Source: Lentisphaerae bacterium RIFOXYA12_64_32 (lineage in GTDB: Bacteria; Verrucomicrobiota; Lentisphaeria; Oligosphaerales; YB12-FULL-65-16). From it: a stretch of 64,000 bases of DNA. The notes below the pieces were generated by a model, which had not been told where the DNA came from, searched no databases, and saw only the letters and a program-made list of their open reading frames with translations. Position 1 is the first letter of the stretch. Each line of letters opens with the position of its first letter. Location: the NCBI GenBank assembly GCA_001803235.1, contig MHBL01000433.1, forward strand, positions 28,594 to 92,593, written 5' to 3'. This document shows positions 28,780-40,600 of this stretch, in pieces. Made by a program: the position numbers and the translations under genes.

Positions 28780-28885
28780 CACGGATTGCCTGCCCCCCTC
28801 TTTCGATGGCTCGGTTGAAGAAAACCGACCTGTGCGGGTAGATTCGCCCTCGAGGAGCAATGGCGTGCGCCGGCTGGGATGCGAT

Positions 28886-29040
28886 TGAGCGCGGTGGCTC
28901 GGCGCGCCTGCCTGTGCGCCGCACGCAGACAGGTCCCGCGCCGAAGCGGGGTGCGTCGGCCGGTCCCCGGCCGAGGGCCTCGGGCCGGGACGGCCCCGAG
29001 CACCCTGCCGCGGTCCCGGAGGTCCCGCGCCACTGCCCGT
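28886..29040. repeat. Dispersed repeat; diverged inverted copy at 54777-54904
   Basis: GGTGGCTCGGCGCG...GGTCCCGCGCCGAAGCGGGGTGCGTCGGCCGGTCCCCGGCCGAGG...CCCTGCCGCGGTCCCGGAGGTCCCGCGCCACTG. Confidence 0.65.
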
Positions 29041-29258
29041 TACGGCACACAACCGCGAACGGGCGTATCCTGGCGCCCATTGCACCGCCTTCTGTCTCTG
29101 TGGATTTACCCGCACAGGTTGAAAAAAACGCCGGGCTGAGCGTCTACAGTATGACGGCGAAACGCACCCGGCAGACGGCTGCAGGCGGAGCGCTCCGGGG
29201 GAGTCCCGTGGGATACTGGCCTAGGGTCGAAAGTGCAGCGGACGAGGATGGCCACACC

Positions 29259-30425
29259 ATGACGCACCTTGGGATCCGGGTTGTCAGGCGACGGGCAAGC
29301 GCGGTCCTGCGCATTCTTACGGGGTTCGCATTGCTGGGCGTGGCGGCGTCCGGGGCGTTTCTGAAGGAAGGCGACACGGGCGGACCGAGCCCTCGGCCCC
29401 CCGAGCCGCGCCCTCCGGACGTGCGCCCGGTCGAGCCACCGATCGTCATCGTGCCGCCGCGACCGTTTCCGGTGCCAGGCGGCCAACTGATCCGTCTGGT
29501 AGACGCCGTGCGCGTCGAGGCGCCGTACACTCACGGACAACTCACCGTCTTCCCGTTGTCGCTGCGGAACCCGGAGCGGCACGACATCCGCACCCTGGAC
29601 GAAGCGCTGCGGAACGACTGGGTCCGCATCTACGAGAAGCCGAGCGCCGCGGTCCCCGAGCTCATCGGCCGGAACGAGTCTCCGCACTACATCTTCCTGA
29701 TGGCCGGCGAGATCCTGCAGGGCGGCCGGCAGAATCGGTTGGTGCGCCACGACCTGCTGCTGCCGCCGCGCTCGGGAGATGTCGACATCCCGGTGTACTG
29801 TGTCGAAAAGGGCCGATGGGAAGGCAAGGACCCGATCTTTGACCGCGGCCCGGGGCTGGCCGACCACGAACTGCGCATGAAGGCGGCTGGCGGCGCGTCG
29901 CAGGACGCGATCTGGAGCGAAGTCCGCAGCCGTTCCGAGCAGTTCGGGGTGAAGTCGGCCACGGAGGACTACCAGTCCGTTTTCCAGGCGCCCGCAGTGC
30001 GCCGTGAGCTAAGCGGCCTGGTCGCGCCGTTCCGCAAACTCTGTCGCCCGGAATACGTTGGCGCGGTGATCGTGGCGGACAACCGCATTGTCGGCTGCGA
30101 TCTATTCTCAAGCTCGATCCTGTTCCGGAAATTGTGGATGCGCATCTGCGAGTCGTACGCCATGGACGTGATCTGGCGCGGGTACTCGGAGCGCCTGACG
30201 ATTCGGGAAGAGGACGTGCGCCGTTTCCTGGATGGAGTGCACTACGCGGCGTTCACCGAACAGGGCTCGCCGGGCGAAGGCACGCGGGTGGAGATCAGCC
30301 GCAACGTCGACGGCCAGGCACTGTTCTGGCGCGACACGGTCGTGCACGCGGTGCTGCGACCGGGGTACGACGTGCGGCCCATGCCGGTGCCGCAGCCCAT
30401 GCCGGGACCGTTGTACCGCGAGTGA
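29259..30425 (+). CDS. ARPP-1/DUF6569-like domain protein
   Basis: LTVFPLSLRN...LDEALRNDWVRIYEKPSAAVPELIGRNESPHYIFLMAGEILQGGRQNRLVRHDLLLPPRSGDVDIPVYCVEKGRW matches my recollection of the ARPP-1 domain. Confidence 0.65.
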   Translation: MTHLGIRVVRRRASAVLRILTGFALLGVAASGAFLKEGDTGGPSPRPPEPRPPDVRPVEPPIVIVPPRPFPVPGGQLIRLVDAVRVEAPYTHGQLTVFPLSLRNPERHDIRTLDEALRNDWVRIYEKPSAAVPELIGRNESPHYIFLMAGEILQGGRQNRLVRHDLLLPPRSGDVDIPVYCVEKGRWEGKDPIFDRGPGLADHELRMKAAGGASQDAIWSEVRSRSEQFGVKSATEDYQSVFQAPAVRRELSGLVAPFRKLCRPEYVGAVIVADNRIVGCDLFSSSILFRKLWMRICESYAMDVIWRGYSERLTIREEDVRRFLDGVHYAAFTEQGSPGEGTRVEISRNVDGQALFWRDTVVHAVLRPGYDVRPMPVPQPMPGPLYRE

Positions 30426-30555
30426 ACGGTGGGAGTGAGGCAAAGGAACGCTGTGTCAGGTTTCGGGTTTTAGGTTTCAGCAGCTCACTGAGTCACTGCG
30501 TCACTGAGTCAGCGTTGTCACTGAGCTGGGGACGGAAATCACGAGGGTTACTCTG

Positions 30556-32862
30556 ATGAGAACACTGCGAGTGCTCGGGAGTGTGTTGCTGCTGGCGCCG
30601 TCGATGGCCTGGGCGACGGGCGTGCTGTTGCCCAAGGATACGAGCTTGCCGGCGCTCGGGATTCGGCACCAGCGGGTCGACATCAACATCCGGGACGGTG
30701 TCGCCAACGTGCGCGTCGACCAGGTATTCTTCAACAGCACGGACCGCGACCTGGAGGCGGTGTACGTGTTCCCGCTGCCCGAGGACGCGAGTATTTCGGA
30801 CTTCGCCATGACCATCAACGGCAAGCGCGTCAGCGGCGAACTGCTGCCAAAGGAGAAGGCGCGCAGCATCTACCAGGACATTGTCCGGCGCATGCGCGAC
30901 CCGGGCCTGCTCGAGTACATCGGCGGCGCGCTGTTCCAGGTCAGCGTCTACCCGGTACAGAAGCGCAGCGACCAGCGTATCGAGATCGCCTACTCGCACA
31001 CGCTGCAGTACGACGCCGGGTTGTACCGATTCGTGTTTCCGCTGCGCACCGGCGACGAAGCGTCGCGGACGCTGGAGGACTTCACCGTGCGCGTCGGCCT
31101 CAACTCGACCGTGCCCATCCGCACGCTGTACTCACCGTCGCACGATGTCGGGATCAGCCGCAAGGGTGACCACGAGGCAGTGATCGGGTTCGAGGAGAAC
31201 AAGTCGCTGCTGAACCGGGATTTCGTGCTCTACTACGGCGTGTCCGAGAAGGAGTTCGGCATCAATCTGCTCGCACACGCGCCCAAGGGCGAGGACGGAT
31301 TCTTCCTGCTCATGCTCGCGCCCACGGCGGACCCGGCACTGGGCAAGGTCATGGACAAGGACATCACGTTTGTCATCGACACCTCCGGCAGCATGGCGGG
31401 CGACAAGATTCAGCAGGCCCGGAACGCCCTCGACTACTGCATTCGCAAACTGAACCCCGGCGACCGGTTCAACATCGTACGGTTCAGTACCGACGTTGAG
31501 CCGCTGAGCTCCGAGCTGTTGCCGGCGGACGCAACCGGCCGCAACCGCGCCTTGGAGTTCGTGAAGAAGCTGGAGGCGCGCGGTGGCACGGACATCAACG
31601 GTGCACTGACGCAGGCGCTCGGCGTAAAGACGGACGGCAAGCGTCCCTACCTGGTGGCGTTCCTGACCGACGGCATGCCGACGGTCGGCACCACGGACAA
31701 CGCCACGATCCTGGGCAACCTGGTCAAAGGCCGGCAGGATGACACGCGTATCTTCGTGTTCGGCGTTGGCAACGATGTGAACAGCCACCTGCTCGACCAG
31801 GTGGCCGGGAACACCGGCGCCATGGCCATGTACGTTGCGCCGGGCGAGAACATCGAGACGGCGGTGTCCTCCTTCTACGACAAAGTCAGCCACCCGGTGC
31901 TCGCCCGGCCCGAACTCGTCATCGACAAAGTCCAGTGCCGCGACGTGTACCCGAAAGCGCTGCCCGATCTGTTCTGCGGTGGCCAGGTGCGCGTGTTCGG
32001 CCGCTACCATGGCAGCGGCCACGTCGCCGTGCGCCTGACCGGGCTGGTGAACGGCGAGAAGCGCGAATTCGTCTACGAAGGCACCTTCCCCGAAGAGAGC
32101 CGCGACAACGATTTCATCCCGCGGTTGTGGGCCACGCGCAAGGTCGGGTACCTGCTGGACGAAATCCGGCTGCACGGCGAGAATGCCGAGCTCAAGGACG
32201 AAGTCGTCCGCCTCAGCCGCGAGTACGGCATCATGACGCCGTACACCTCGTACCTGGTCGTGGAGGACGACAAGCAAGTGGTCCGTGCCGACAACGGGGG
32301 TCCGCAACCACAGGTGATGCCGGCACCGGCGCCCACACGTTGGTTGCTGGGCGCGCGGCGCAGCGAGGAAGCTAGGGGGAAGGAACTGGCGGGCGGCCTG
32401 AGGAAGGCGCGCGGCGCATATGGCGGCGCGGTCGCGCACGATGCAGAGGTGGCCCCGGCCGTGATCCCGATGGAGGCGAAGGCGGAACCTGAGTTGGCCG
32501 TCGCTGCCGGGAAGCCAGCGACCGAGGCAAGGATTCTCAGCGCGCAGGCCCAGTCCCAGATGAAGCAGCAGGAAGGTGCGGCGGCGATTGCCGTCAGTGA
32601 GGCCATCTCGGACTACAAGGAAACGGACCGGGTCGCCCAGGCCGCCGCGGAGCGCCACATCGGCACGCGCACCTTCTATCTCTTGAACGGCGTCTGGGTC
32701 GACCGCGCCTTCAACAAGAAGATGGAGATGAAGAAGTTCGCCTACGCCAGCGACGAGTATTTCAAGTTCGTTGAGGCGCACCCCGAGCTGCGGCCCTGCT
32801 TCGCACTGGGCGTGAAGGTCATCATCTGTCTGGACGAGAAGACCGCCGTGGTGGTGGAGTGA
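30556..32862 (+). CDS. VIT + vWA domain protein (inter-alpha-trypsin-inhibitor heavy-chain-like)
   Basis: VRVDQVFFNSTDRDLEAVYVFPLPEDASISDFAMTINGKRV (VIT); FVIDTSGSMAGDKIQQARNALDYCIRKLNPGDRFNIVRFST (vWA MIDAS). Confidence 0.9.
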   Translation: MRTLRVLGSVLLLAPSMAWATGVLLPKDTSLPALGIRHQRVDINIRDGVANVRVDQVFFNSTDRDLEAVYVFPLPEDASISDFAMTINGKRVSGELLPKEKARSIYQDIVRRMRDPGLLEYIGGALFQVSVYPVQKRSDQRIEIAYSHTLQYDAGLYRFVFPLRTGDEASRTLEDFTVRVGLNSTVPIRTLYSPSHDVGISRKGDHEAVIGFEENKSLLNRDFVLYYGVSEKEFGINLLAHAPKGEDGFFLLMLAPTADPALGKVMDKDITFVIDTSGSMAGDKIQQARNALDYCIRKLNPGDRFNIVRFSTDVEPLSSELLPADATGRNRALEFVKKLEARGGTDINGALTQALGVKTDGKRPYLVAFLTDGMPTVGTTDNATILGNLVKGRQDDTRIFVFGVGNDVNSHLLDQVAGNTGAMAMYVAPGENIETAVSSFYDKVSHPVLARPELVIDKVQCRDVYPKALPDLFCGGQVRVFGRYHGSGHVAVRLTGLVNGEKREFVYEGTFPEESRDNDFIPRLWATRKVGYLLDEIRLHGENAELKDEVVRLSREYGIMTPYTSYLVVEDDKQVVRADNGGPQPQVMPAPAPTRWLLGARRSEEARGKELAGGLRKARGAYGGAVAHDAEVAPAVIPMEAKAEPELAVAAGKPATEARILSAQAQSQMKQQEGAAAIAVSEAISDYKETDRVAQAAAERHIGTRTFYLLNGVWVDRAFNKKMEMKKFAYASDEYFKFVEAHPELRPCFALGVKVIICLDEKTAVVVE

Positions 32863-33175
32863 GGCTCTGGACGGGTTTCAGTGTTCGGTGTTCAGTGTTC
32901 AGATGTGAGGCAGCTCCGGATAGCGGACCACCCGGTGATCTCGAAGTCAAACACGCGTCACCGCGCCCAGACCGCCTGAAGGCGGCACTACGAACCTGGG
33001 ACGGCGACAGGCTTGTAGTTCCGCGTTCACGCGGTCTGGGTGACATGTCGCCTGCCGGGTTGGCGGCGGTGGAAACCGAGGTGAAGTGTCATCGTGTGTA
33101 GCTGCCCCACCCGTCCCCGTAGCCCGCGTCACGCCTCCCCCCCCGACACTCGTCACCCGCCCCTGGCCGCGGCCC

Positions 33176-33722
33176 TCACTCGCCGCCCTTGGCACGGGCC
33201 AGGCGTGCGGCCTGGTGGTCGTAGACCAACCACACAACCCAGGCGTCGTCACCGCCGCGGGTGCGGCGGCCGGCCACCCACACGCAACCGTCGCCGATGA
33301 ACGCCTGCTCCGGGGTGCAGATGCCCGACAGGAACGGGTCTTCCGCGGCGGGCAGTGAGCCACGCCCGACCCTGAACGTCACCATGACTCTTTCGAAATC
33401 CAGCGGTTCAGTCGAGATGCGACTGCGGAAATCGTTGCTGTCGATAAACTTGTCCATCCGGTCCAGCGGGATGGTCAGGGTCACCCAGGACATGCGCTCC
33501 GTCTCCAGGCGGAAATACCCCTCCACGTCACGAGCGCCAGAGAAATCTATCGGGACGAAGCGTTCGACATCCTGGCGATCGCTGTAAGCCAGAGGGCTTT
33601 CGGTTTTTCCGGCCGAGAAATGGAACAAGAGCAGCGCCAGGACCACGATGGCACCCGTAATCCCAAGCCATTTGCCGTGGACTGCGAACCAGTTCTGCGC
33701 GCTCTGCTCGCCGGTGCTCAAA
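33176..33722 (-). CDS. Single-TM hypothetical protein
   Basis: WLGITGAIVVLALLLFHFSAGKTESPLAYSDRQDVERFVPIDFSGARDVEGYFRLETERMSW...; start codon uncertain. Confidence 0.5.
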
Positions 33723-34001
33723 ACTCGATGACCTCCTGTTGGCGCCTGTCCTCGTACAGCCAGCCGCCATTGCAGACGTGTGGCAGCCTGCACTGGCCGT
33801 CGCTCCTGCCCAGTCGGCGGGAGACTCAGAGTGCCTCCATCCAAGAGCAATGTACCGACCCGGCCCGGTTTCGGCAAGTGCAAACCCACTTCCCGCCAAA
33901 CGTTGAGTTGGTTTGGGTCAATCGCGGGGGGCGCGGGCAATGCCACCCAGGTTCTCGTCGACGGCACCCTATGGAGTGCGGCGGCAAGTCCGCCACGGGC
34001 G

Positions 34002-34067
34002 GCGCGACACCGCTTTGGCTGAGGCGCATTGCCCGCGCAACGTACTCCAGCCAAAGCGGCGTCGCCG
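34002..34067. repeat. Dispersed-type palindromic element
   Basis: GCGACACCGCTTTGGCTG ... CAGCCAAAGCGGCGTCGC inverted arms. Confidence 0.6.
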
Positions 34068-34456
34068 GGCGCTGACTTGGTCAGCCCTGAGCAAGCGTAG
34101 CGCGTCGAAGGGCTCACTCGCCCTCTGCCGCCGCACTCCACATGCCGCTGTCGATAGCCACGATTCGCCGCGGTACCGACGCGTTTGTTAAGTGCATTGA
34201 ACACGCAGCACCGGAGAACCTTGGCAGCATTGGGGGCGCGGACCCCGCTTTCTCCCGGCGGACTGTTGAAAAAGCATCCCCGGTTCGCGTCTATTGTGCA
34301 ACGGTTCCCGTCGAGAAGACGGATTGCCGGTTGACGACAAACCGAGTATGATAAACGGGACGCACATCCGTGACGGACGCAGGTCCAGGGGAATCCGGGT
34401 CAAGGGCAGAGCGTCGTGACGAGAGCGTCCGCCCGCGACGCCCCCTGACCACTCTT

Positions 34457-34519
34457 GGCTCGCGGCATACCGCCACGCCACGGGAAGGCAGCCGGCGAGA
34501 CGCCGGCGCTCCAGGGACA
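34457..34519. repeat. Dispersed repeat, inverted copy at 54692-54752
   Basis: GGCTCGCGGCATACCGCCACGCCACGGGAAGGCAGCCGGCGAGACGCCGGCGCTCCAGGGA. Confidence 0.8.
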
Positions 34520-34638
34520 TCGCGTACTGAGGTGGCGTTGCGCCGAGTAAGTCGACGGCCCCTGAAGGCGGAACTTCGGGAACCCGTCGCGTCGCCGGTC
34601 CGGGCGAACGGATCCGGAACAACAGCAGGAGAAGCACC

Positions 34639-37600
34639 ATGAGCCGAACTCACACCGCCATGTTGATTGCCATGCTGACCATCGGGTTGGCCACCGCCGC
34701 GCATGCCGGCCAGGCGGAGGACCGCCAGAAGGCGACCAAGCTGTACCAGGACGGCAACTACCAGGAGGCGCACGACCTGTTCCGCACGTTGGCGCTGGCG
34801 CCGGACGACGACCCCGCCCAGGTCGGCAACGACCTCAACATGGCCGTCACCTGCCTGTGCAATCTTAACCGCATCAACGAGATGGACGCACTGCGCGAGG
34901 GTGTGATCGAGGTGCACGCGAAGAACTGGCAGCTCCTGCGCACCGCGGCGCAGAACTATCTCGGCCAACAGCATTTCGGGTTCACGATCGCCGGCAAGTT
35001 CGAGCGCGGCCAGCACCGCGGCGGCGGCAAGATGTCGAATGCCGAGGAGCGCGACCGTGTCCGTGCCCTGCAGCTCTATGTGATGGCATTGCCGCTGGTC
35101 GCCAAGGACCCGAACCGCGGCAGTACCGGGTACTTCTACCTCGAGTTCGCCAACGCGTTCCTGTCGAACCGCGGCTACACCGAGGCGTGGCGGCTGCAGG
35201 CGACGACCGACCTGGCGACACTCCCCGACTACGACGAAGGCTACGGCATGTACTACTACGGCGGCGGTCAGGTGCGCGGCGCGCCGGTCGACGAGGACGG
35301 CAACCCTGTCTTCCACAGGATCCCGAAGAGCTTCGAGGACGCCGGGTCTGACGGCGAGCGCTGGCGCTGGCTGCTGATGCAGGCCGCGGAGACGGATGCC
35401 AGGCTGCGGCACCAGGTCGCATTCGAGTTCGCGAACTTCCTCGATCAACAGTTCGGCACGCAGACCCTGGCGCAGTATTCCTGGTTCCAGCGCACGCCTG
35501 ACGAGGACGCGAAGGACAGCGTGTTCGCACTGCACTCGCTCGCGGAGGACGAGACCATTGCGCGGCTGGCCAACGGCGTGAAACGCTTCAAGCTCCCGGA
35601 CGAGTTCAATTTCGTCCGCATCTACCAGCAGCTCGCGGCCGACCGCCAGACCGGCTACGGCGAGCAGTCGCTGAACACGCTGGCCCAGACCTTCGAGAAC
35701 CGGCAGCAATACAACGCCGCAGCCAAGTACTGGCAGCGCAGCATCGACGAGTACGGCACGAACGACATGAAGCGCGAGCGGCTCGAGCAGATCATGGGTA
35801 ACTGGGGCCAGTTCGAACCGGCGCGGCCACAGGCGGCCGGCGCCGGGGCCGCGGTCGACTTCCGGTTCCGCAACGCCCGGAAGCTGAGCCTGCAGGCGTA
35901 CGAGGTGAAGGTCCCCGAGCTGCTGGCCGACATCAAGGCATATCTCAAGAGCAACCCGCGCGAACTGGACTACAACAAGGTGCAATTGGGCGAGATCGGC
36001 TACCGGCTGGTGACGCAGAATCAGACCAAGTACATCGGCGCCAAGGTGGCGGACTGGACACTCGACCTGAAGCCGCGGCCGGAGCACTTCGACCGCCGCA
36101 TCACGGTCAGCACGCCGCTGCAGAAGCCCGGCGCATACCTCGTAACCGGCACGGTTGCGGGCGGCAACACCAGCCGCATCGTGCTCTGGGTCGCGGACAC
36201 CGCCATCGTCAAGAAGCCGCTGGACAAACAGACGCTGTACTTCGTGGCGGACGCGAAGACCGGCGCGCCGGTGGTCAAGGCGAACCTCGAGTTCTTCGGC
36301 TACCGCATGGTCTACCGCGAGACCAAGCGCGGCCTGCTCGGCCGGCCGTTCGACATTGTGGTGAACCAGTTCGCCGAGTCCACCGACGCGAACGGCCAGG
36401 TGATTCTCGGGCCGAAGGAGCACTCGGACCAGTTCCAGTGGCTGATCATCGCCACCACACCGGACGGACGGTTCGCCTACCACGGCTTCACCGGCATGTG
36501 GTACCCGAACTACTACGACAACGAGTACAGCCAACTCAAGCCGTTCTTCGTCACCGACCGGCCGGTCTATCGCCCAGGGCAGACGGTCAAGTTCAAGGCC
36601 TGGGTCCGGCACGCCAAGTACGACGAGGAGGACGTGTCGGCAACGGCGGGGCAGTCGTTCCGCATCGAGATGCACAACCCCCAGGGCGAAGAAGTCTTTC
36701 AGAAGGACTTCCAAGCCGACGAGTACGGCGGGTTCGACGGCGAATACGTGCTGCCCAAGGATGCGGCACTGGGCGTGTTCCAGCTCCAGATCCCGGGTGT
36801 TGGCGGCAGTTCGTTCCGGGTCGAGGAGTACAAGAAGCCGGAGTTCGAGGTCACCGTCGAGGCGCCGACCGAGCCGGTCATGCTCGGCGAGATGATCCCG
36901 GCGAAGATCCAGGCCAAGTACTACTTCGGCGCACCGGTCGTCAAGGCCAAGGTCAAGTACAAAGTGCTGCGGTATTCGCACACGGCCAACTGGTATCCGC
37001 CCATGCCGTGGGACTGGTTCTACGGCACCGGCTACTGGTGGTTCGCCTACGACTATCCCTGGTATCCGGGCTGGGGCAAGTGGGGTTGTTTCCGGCCGCA
37101 CTGCTGGTGGATTCCGTGGTCCCCTGCCCCGCCCGAGGTCGTGCTCGATCGCGAGGTCGAGATCGGCGCTGACGGCACGGTCAACGTCGAGATCGACACG
37201 CGCCTGGCCAAGGAGATTCACGGCGATCAGGACCACCGCTACGAGATCACCGCGGAGGTGGTCGATGAATCGCGCCGCACCATCGTCGGCACCGGCCAGG
37301 TGCTGGTGGCGCGCGAGCCGTTCAAGGTCTACACCTGGGTCGACCGCGGCCATTACAGCACCGGCGACGTCATCCATGCCGCCGCCAACGCGCGCACGGT
37401 CGCCGGCAAGCCGGTCAAGGCCAAGGGCCCGCTGTGCCTGTTTCGGGTCACCTACGACAAGGACGGCAATCCGACCGAGAAAGAGGCGCAGCGCTGGGAC
37501 GTCGAGACCAACGACGACGGCCAAGTCGAGATGCAGATGAAAGCATCCGCGGCCGGGCAGTACCGGCTCGCCTGCAAGCTCACGGACGCAGCCGGGCACA

Positions 37601-40600
37601 CCATCGAGGGCGGGTACGTGTTCGTCGTCACGGGACAAGGCTTCGACGGTGCCAAGTTCCGGTTCAACGACATCGAGTTGGTTCCGGACAAGCGCGAGTA
37701 CGCGCCCGGCGAGACGGTGAAGCTGATGATCAACACCAACCGTGTGCAGGGCACGGTGTTGCTGTTCGTGCGGCCAGCCAATGGTATCTGCCTGCCGCCG
37801 AAGCTGATCCAGATGACCGGCAAGAGCGTGATCGAGGAGATCGCGATCACCAAGAAGGACATGCCGAACTTCTTCGTCGAGGCGCTGACGGTCAGCGACG
37901 CGCGCATCTACTCGGAGGTGAAGGAGATCGTGGTGCCGCCCGAGAAGCGCGTGCTGAACGTTGAGGTGCTGCCGTCCGCGACCACGTACAAGCCGGGCGA
38001 AACGGCGAAGGTCCGGCTCAAGCTCACCGACTTCCTCGGCAAGCCGTTCAAGGGCTCGCTGGTGATGACGGTGTACGACAAGGCGGTCGAGTACATCTCG
38101 GGCGGCTCGAACGTGCCGGAGATCAAGGCGTTCTTCTGGAAGTGGCGCCGCAACCACCACGCGCAGCAGGAGACGAATCTCGACCCGTACTCGCAGAACG
38201 TGCTGAAGGAACGCGAGCGCGGCATGCGGCCGGTCGGCGTGTTTGGCGACAATGCGGACATGGAAGGCGCCGCGGAGGAGACGACATTCGGTGGTCCCGG
38301 TGGTGGCCGCGGCGGGTTCGGCGGCAAAGGCGGTGCCCGGTTGGGTGCCGTGCGCGCCTTCAAGTCCAAGGCCAACATGCAGATGGCAGATGGCATGGCC
38401 ATGGCAGCATCCGCGCCCATGGCGGAAGGGGAAGAGGCGAAGAAGGAAATGGTCGCTGATGAGGCGAACGGGGCGGCGGCGGGCGGCGGCGGGCCGGAGG
38501 CGCCTCAGGTGCAGCCGGTGGTGCGCACGCAGTTTGCGGACACCGCATTCTGGAAGGCCGTGATCGCGACCGACGCGGACGGGTTTGCGGAGGTCGAGTT
38601 CAAGATGCCGGAGAACCTGACCGGCTGGAAGATCAAGGTCTGGGGCATGGGTCACGGCACCAAGGTCGGCGAAGGTGATGCGCTGGTGACCACGGCCAAG
38701 AACCTGATGCTGCGCTTGCAGGCGCCGCGCTTCTTTGTCGAGAAGGACGAGGTGGTGCTGTCCGCTAACATCCACAACTATCTCACGACCGCCAAGGACG
38801 TCGAGGCGGTGCTCGAACTGGACGGCGGCACGCTCGAGGCCATGGGCGAACTCCGCAGCAAGATCAAGGTGGACGCGAACGGCGAGCAGCGCGTCGACTG
38901 GCGCGTCAAGGTCGTGAAGGAAGGCGAGGCCGTGGTGCGCATGAAGGCGCTCACCGACGAGGAGTCGGACGCCATGGAGATGAAGTTCCCCGTCTACGTG
39001 CACGGCATGGACAAGATGGTGCCGGTCTGCGGCCTGATTCGGCCGGACAAGGACAGCGCCACCGTGACGCTCGACGTGCCCGAGCAGCGGCGCGTCAACG
39101 CCTCGCGCCTCGAGATCCGCTACTCGCCGACACTCGCCGCCGCCATGGTCGACGCGCTGCCGTACATGGTCGAATACCCCTACGGTTGCACGGAACAGAC
39201 GCTCAACAAGTTCCTGCCCACGGTCATGACGCAGAAGATCCTGCTCGACATGGGCGTGCCGCTGAAGGCGATCCGCGACAAGCGCACCAACCTCAATGCG
39301 CAGGAGATCGGCAACGACCAGAAGCGCGCCGCGGACTGGAAGCGCGTCTCCGGCGACTACCGCTGGGACGGCGAGGCCTGGGTCCCGCGCAACCCGATCT
39401 TTGACGAAGACACGGTCCGCGACATGGTCAAGGTCGGGGTCAACCGCCTGACCTCGATGCAGTGTTCGGATGGCGGCTGGGGCTGGTTCAGCGGCTGGGG
39501 CGAGTCCTCGTCGCCGCACACGACCGCGTACGTGGTGCACGGCCTGCAGGTCGCGCGCGACAACGACGTGGCGCTGGTGCCGGGCGTGCTCGAGCGCGGG
39601 GTCGAGTGGCTCAAGAACTACCAAGCCGAACAGGTGCGGCTGCTGAAGCGCGCGCCGAAGAAGGCGCACCCGTGGAAGGAGTATGCCGACAATCTGGACG
39701 CGTTCGTGTACATGGTCCTGGCCGATGCGGACCAGCAGGACGAGGACATGCGCGAGTTCCTGTACCGCGACCGCACCCAGCTCGCCGTGTACGGCAAGGC
39801 CATGTACGGGCTGGCGCTGCACAAGCAGGGCCACACCGAGAAGCGCGACATGATCGTGCGCAACATCGAGCAGTACCTGGTCACGGACGAAGAGAACCAG
39901 ACCGCGTACCTGAACCTCGGGAATGAGGGGTATTGGTGGTACTGGTACGGCAGCGAGTACGAGGCGCACGCCTACTACCTGAAGCTGCTGGCGCGTGTCG
40001 ACCCGAAGGGCACGAAAGCCCCGTACCTGGTCAAGTACCTGCTCAACAATCGCAAGCACGCCAGCTACTGGAACTCGACGCGCGACACCGCCATCTGCCT
40101 CGAAGCGTTCGCCGACTACATCCGCGCCAGCGGCGAGGACAAGCCGGACATGACCGTCGAGATCCTGGTCGACGGCAAGAAGCAGAAAGAGGTCCGGATC
40201 ACGCCGGACGTGCTGTTCACGTTCGACAACAAGGTGGTGCTCGTGGGCGACGCCATCGAGTCGGGCAAACACACCATCGAGTTCCGCAAGAATGGCACCG
40301 GGCCGCTGTACTTCAACGCGTACCTGAGCTACTTCAGCCTCGAGGACTACATCAAGAAGGCGGGGCTCGAGATCAAGGTTGACCGGCAGATCTACAAGCT
40401 GAACAAGGTCGACAAGAGCGTCAAGGTCGCCGGCTCGCGCGGCCAGGCGGTGGACCAGAAGGTCGAGAAGTACGCGCGCGAGTTGCTGCCGGACCTCGCC
40501 ACGCTGAAGAGCGGCGACCTGGTAGAGGTCGAACTGGTCATGGAGAGCAAGAACGACTACGAGTACATCGTGTTCGAAGACATGAAGGCGGCCGGGTTCG

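Noticed and set aside
30470-30530. Short repeats CACTGAGTCACTGCGTCACTGAGTCAG
   Set aside because: Imperfect low-complexity intergenic sequence with no clear structure or second copy of note.
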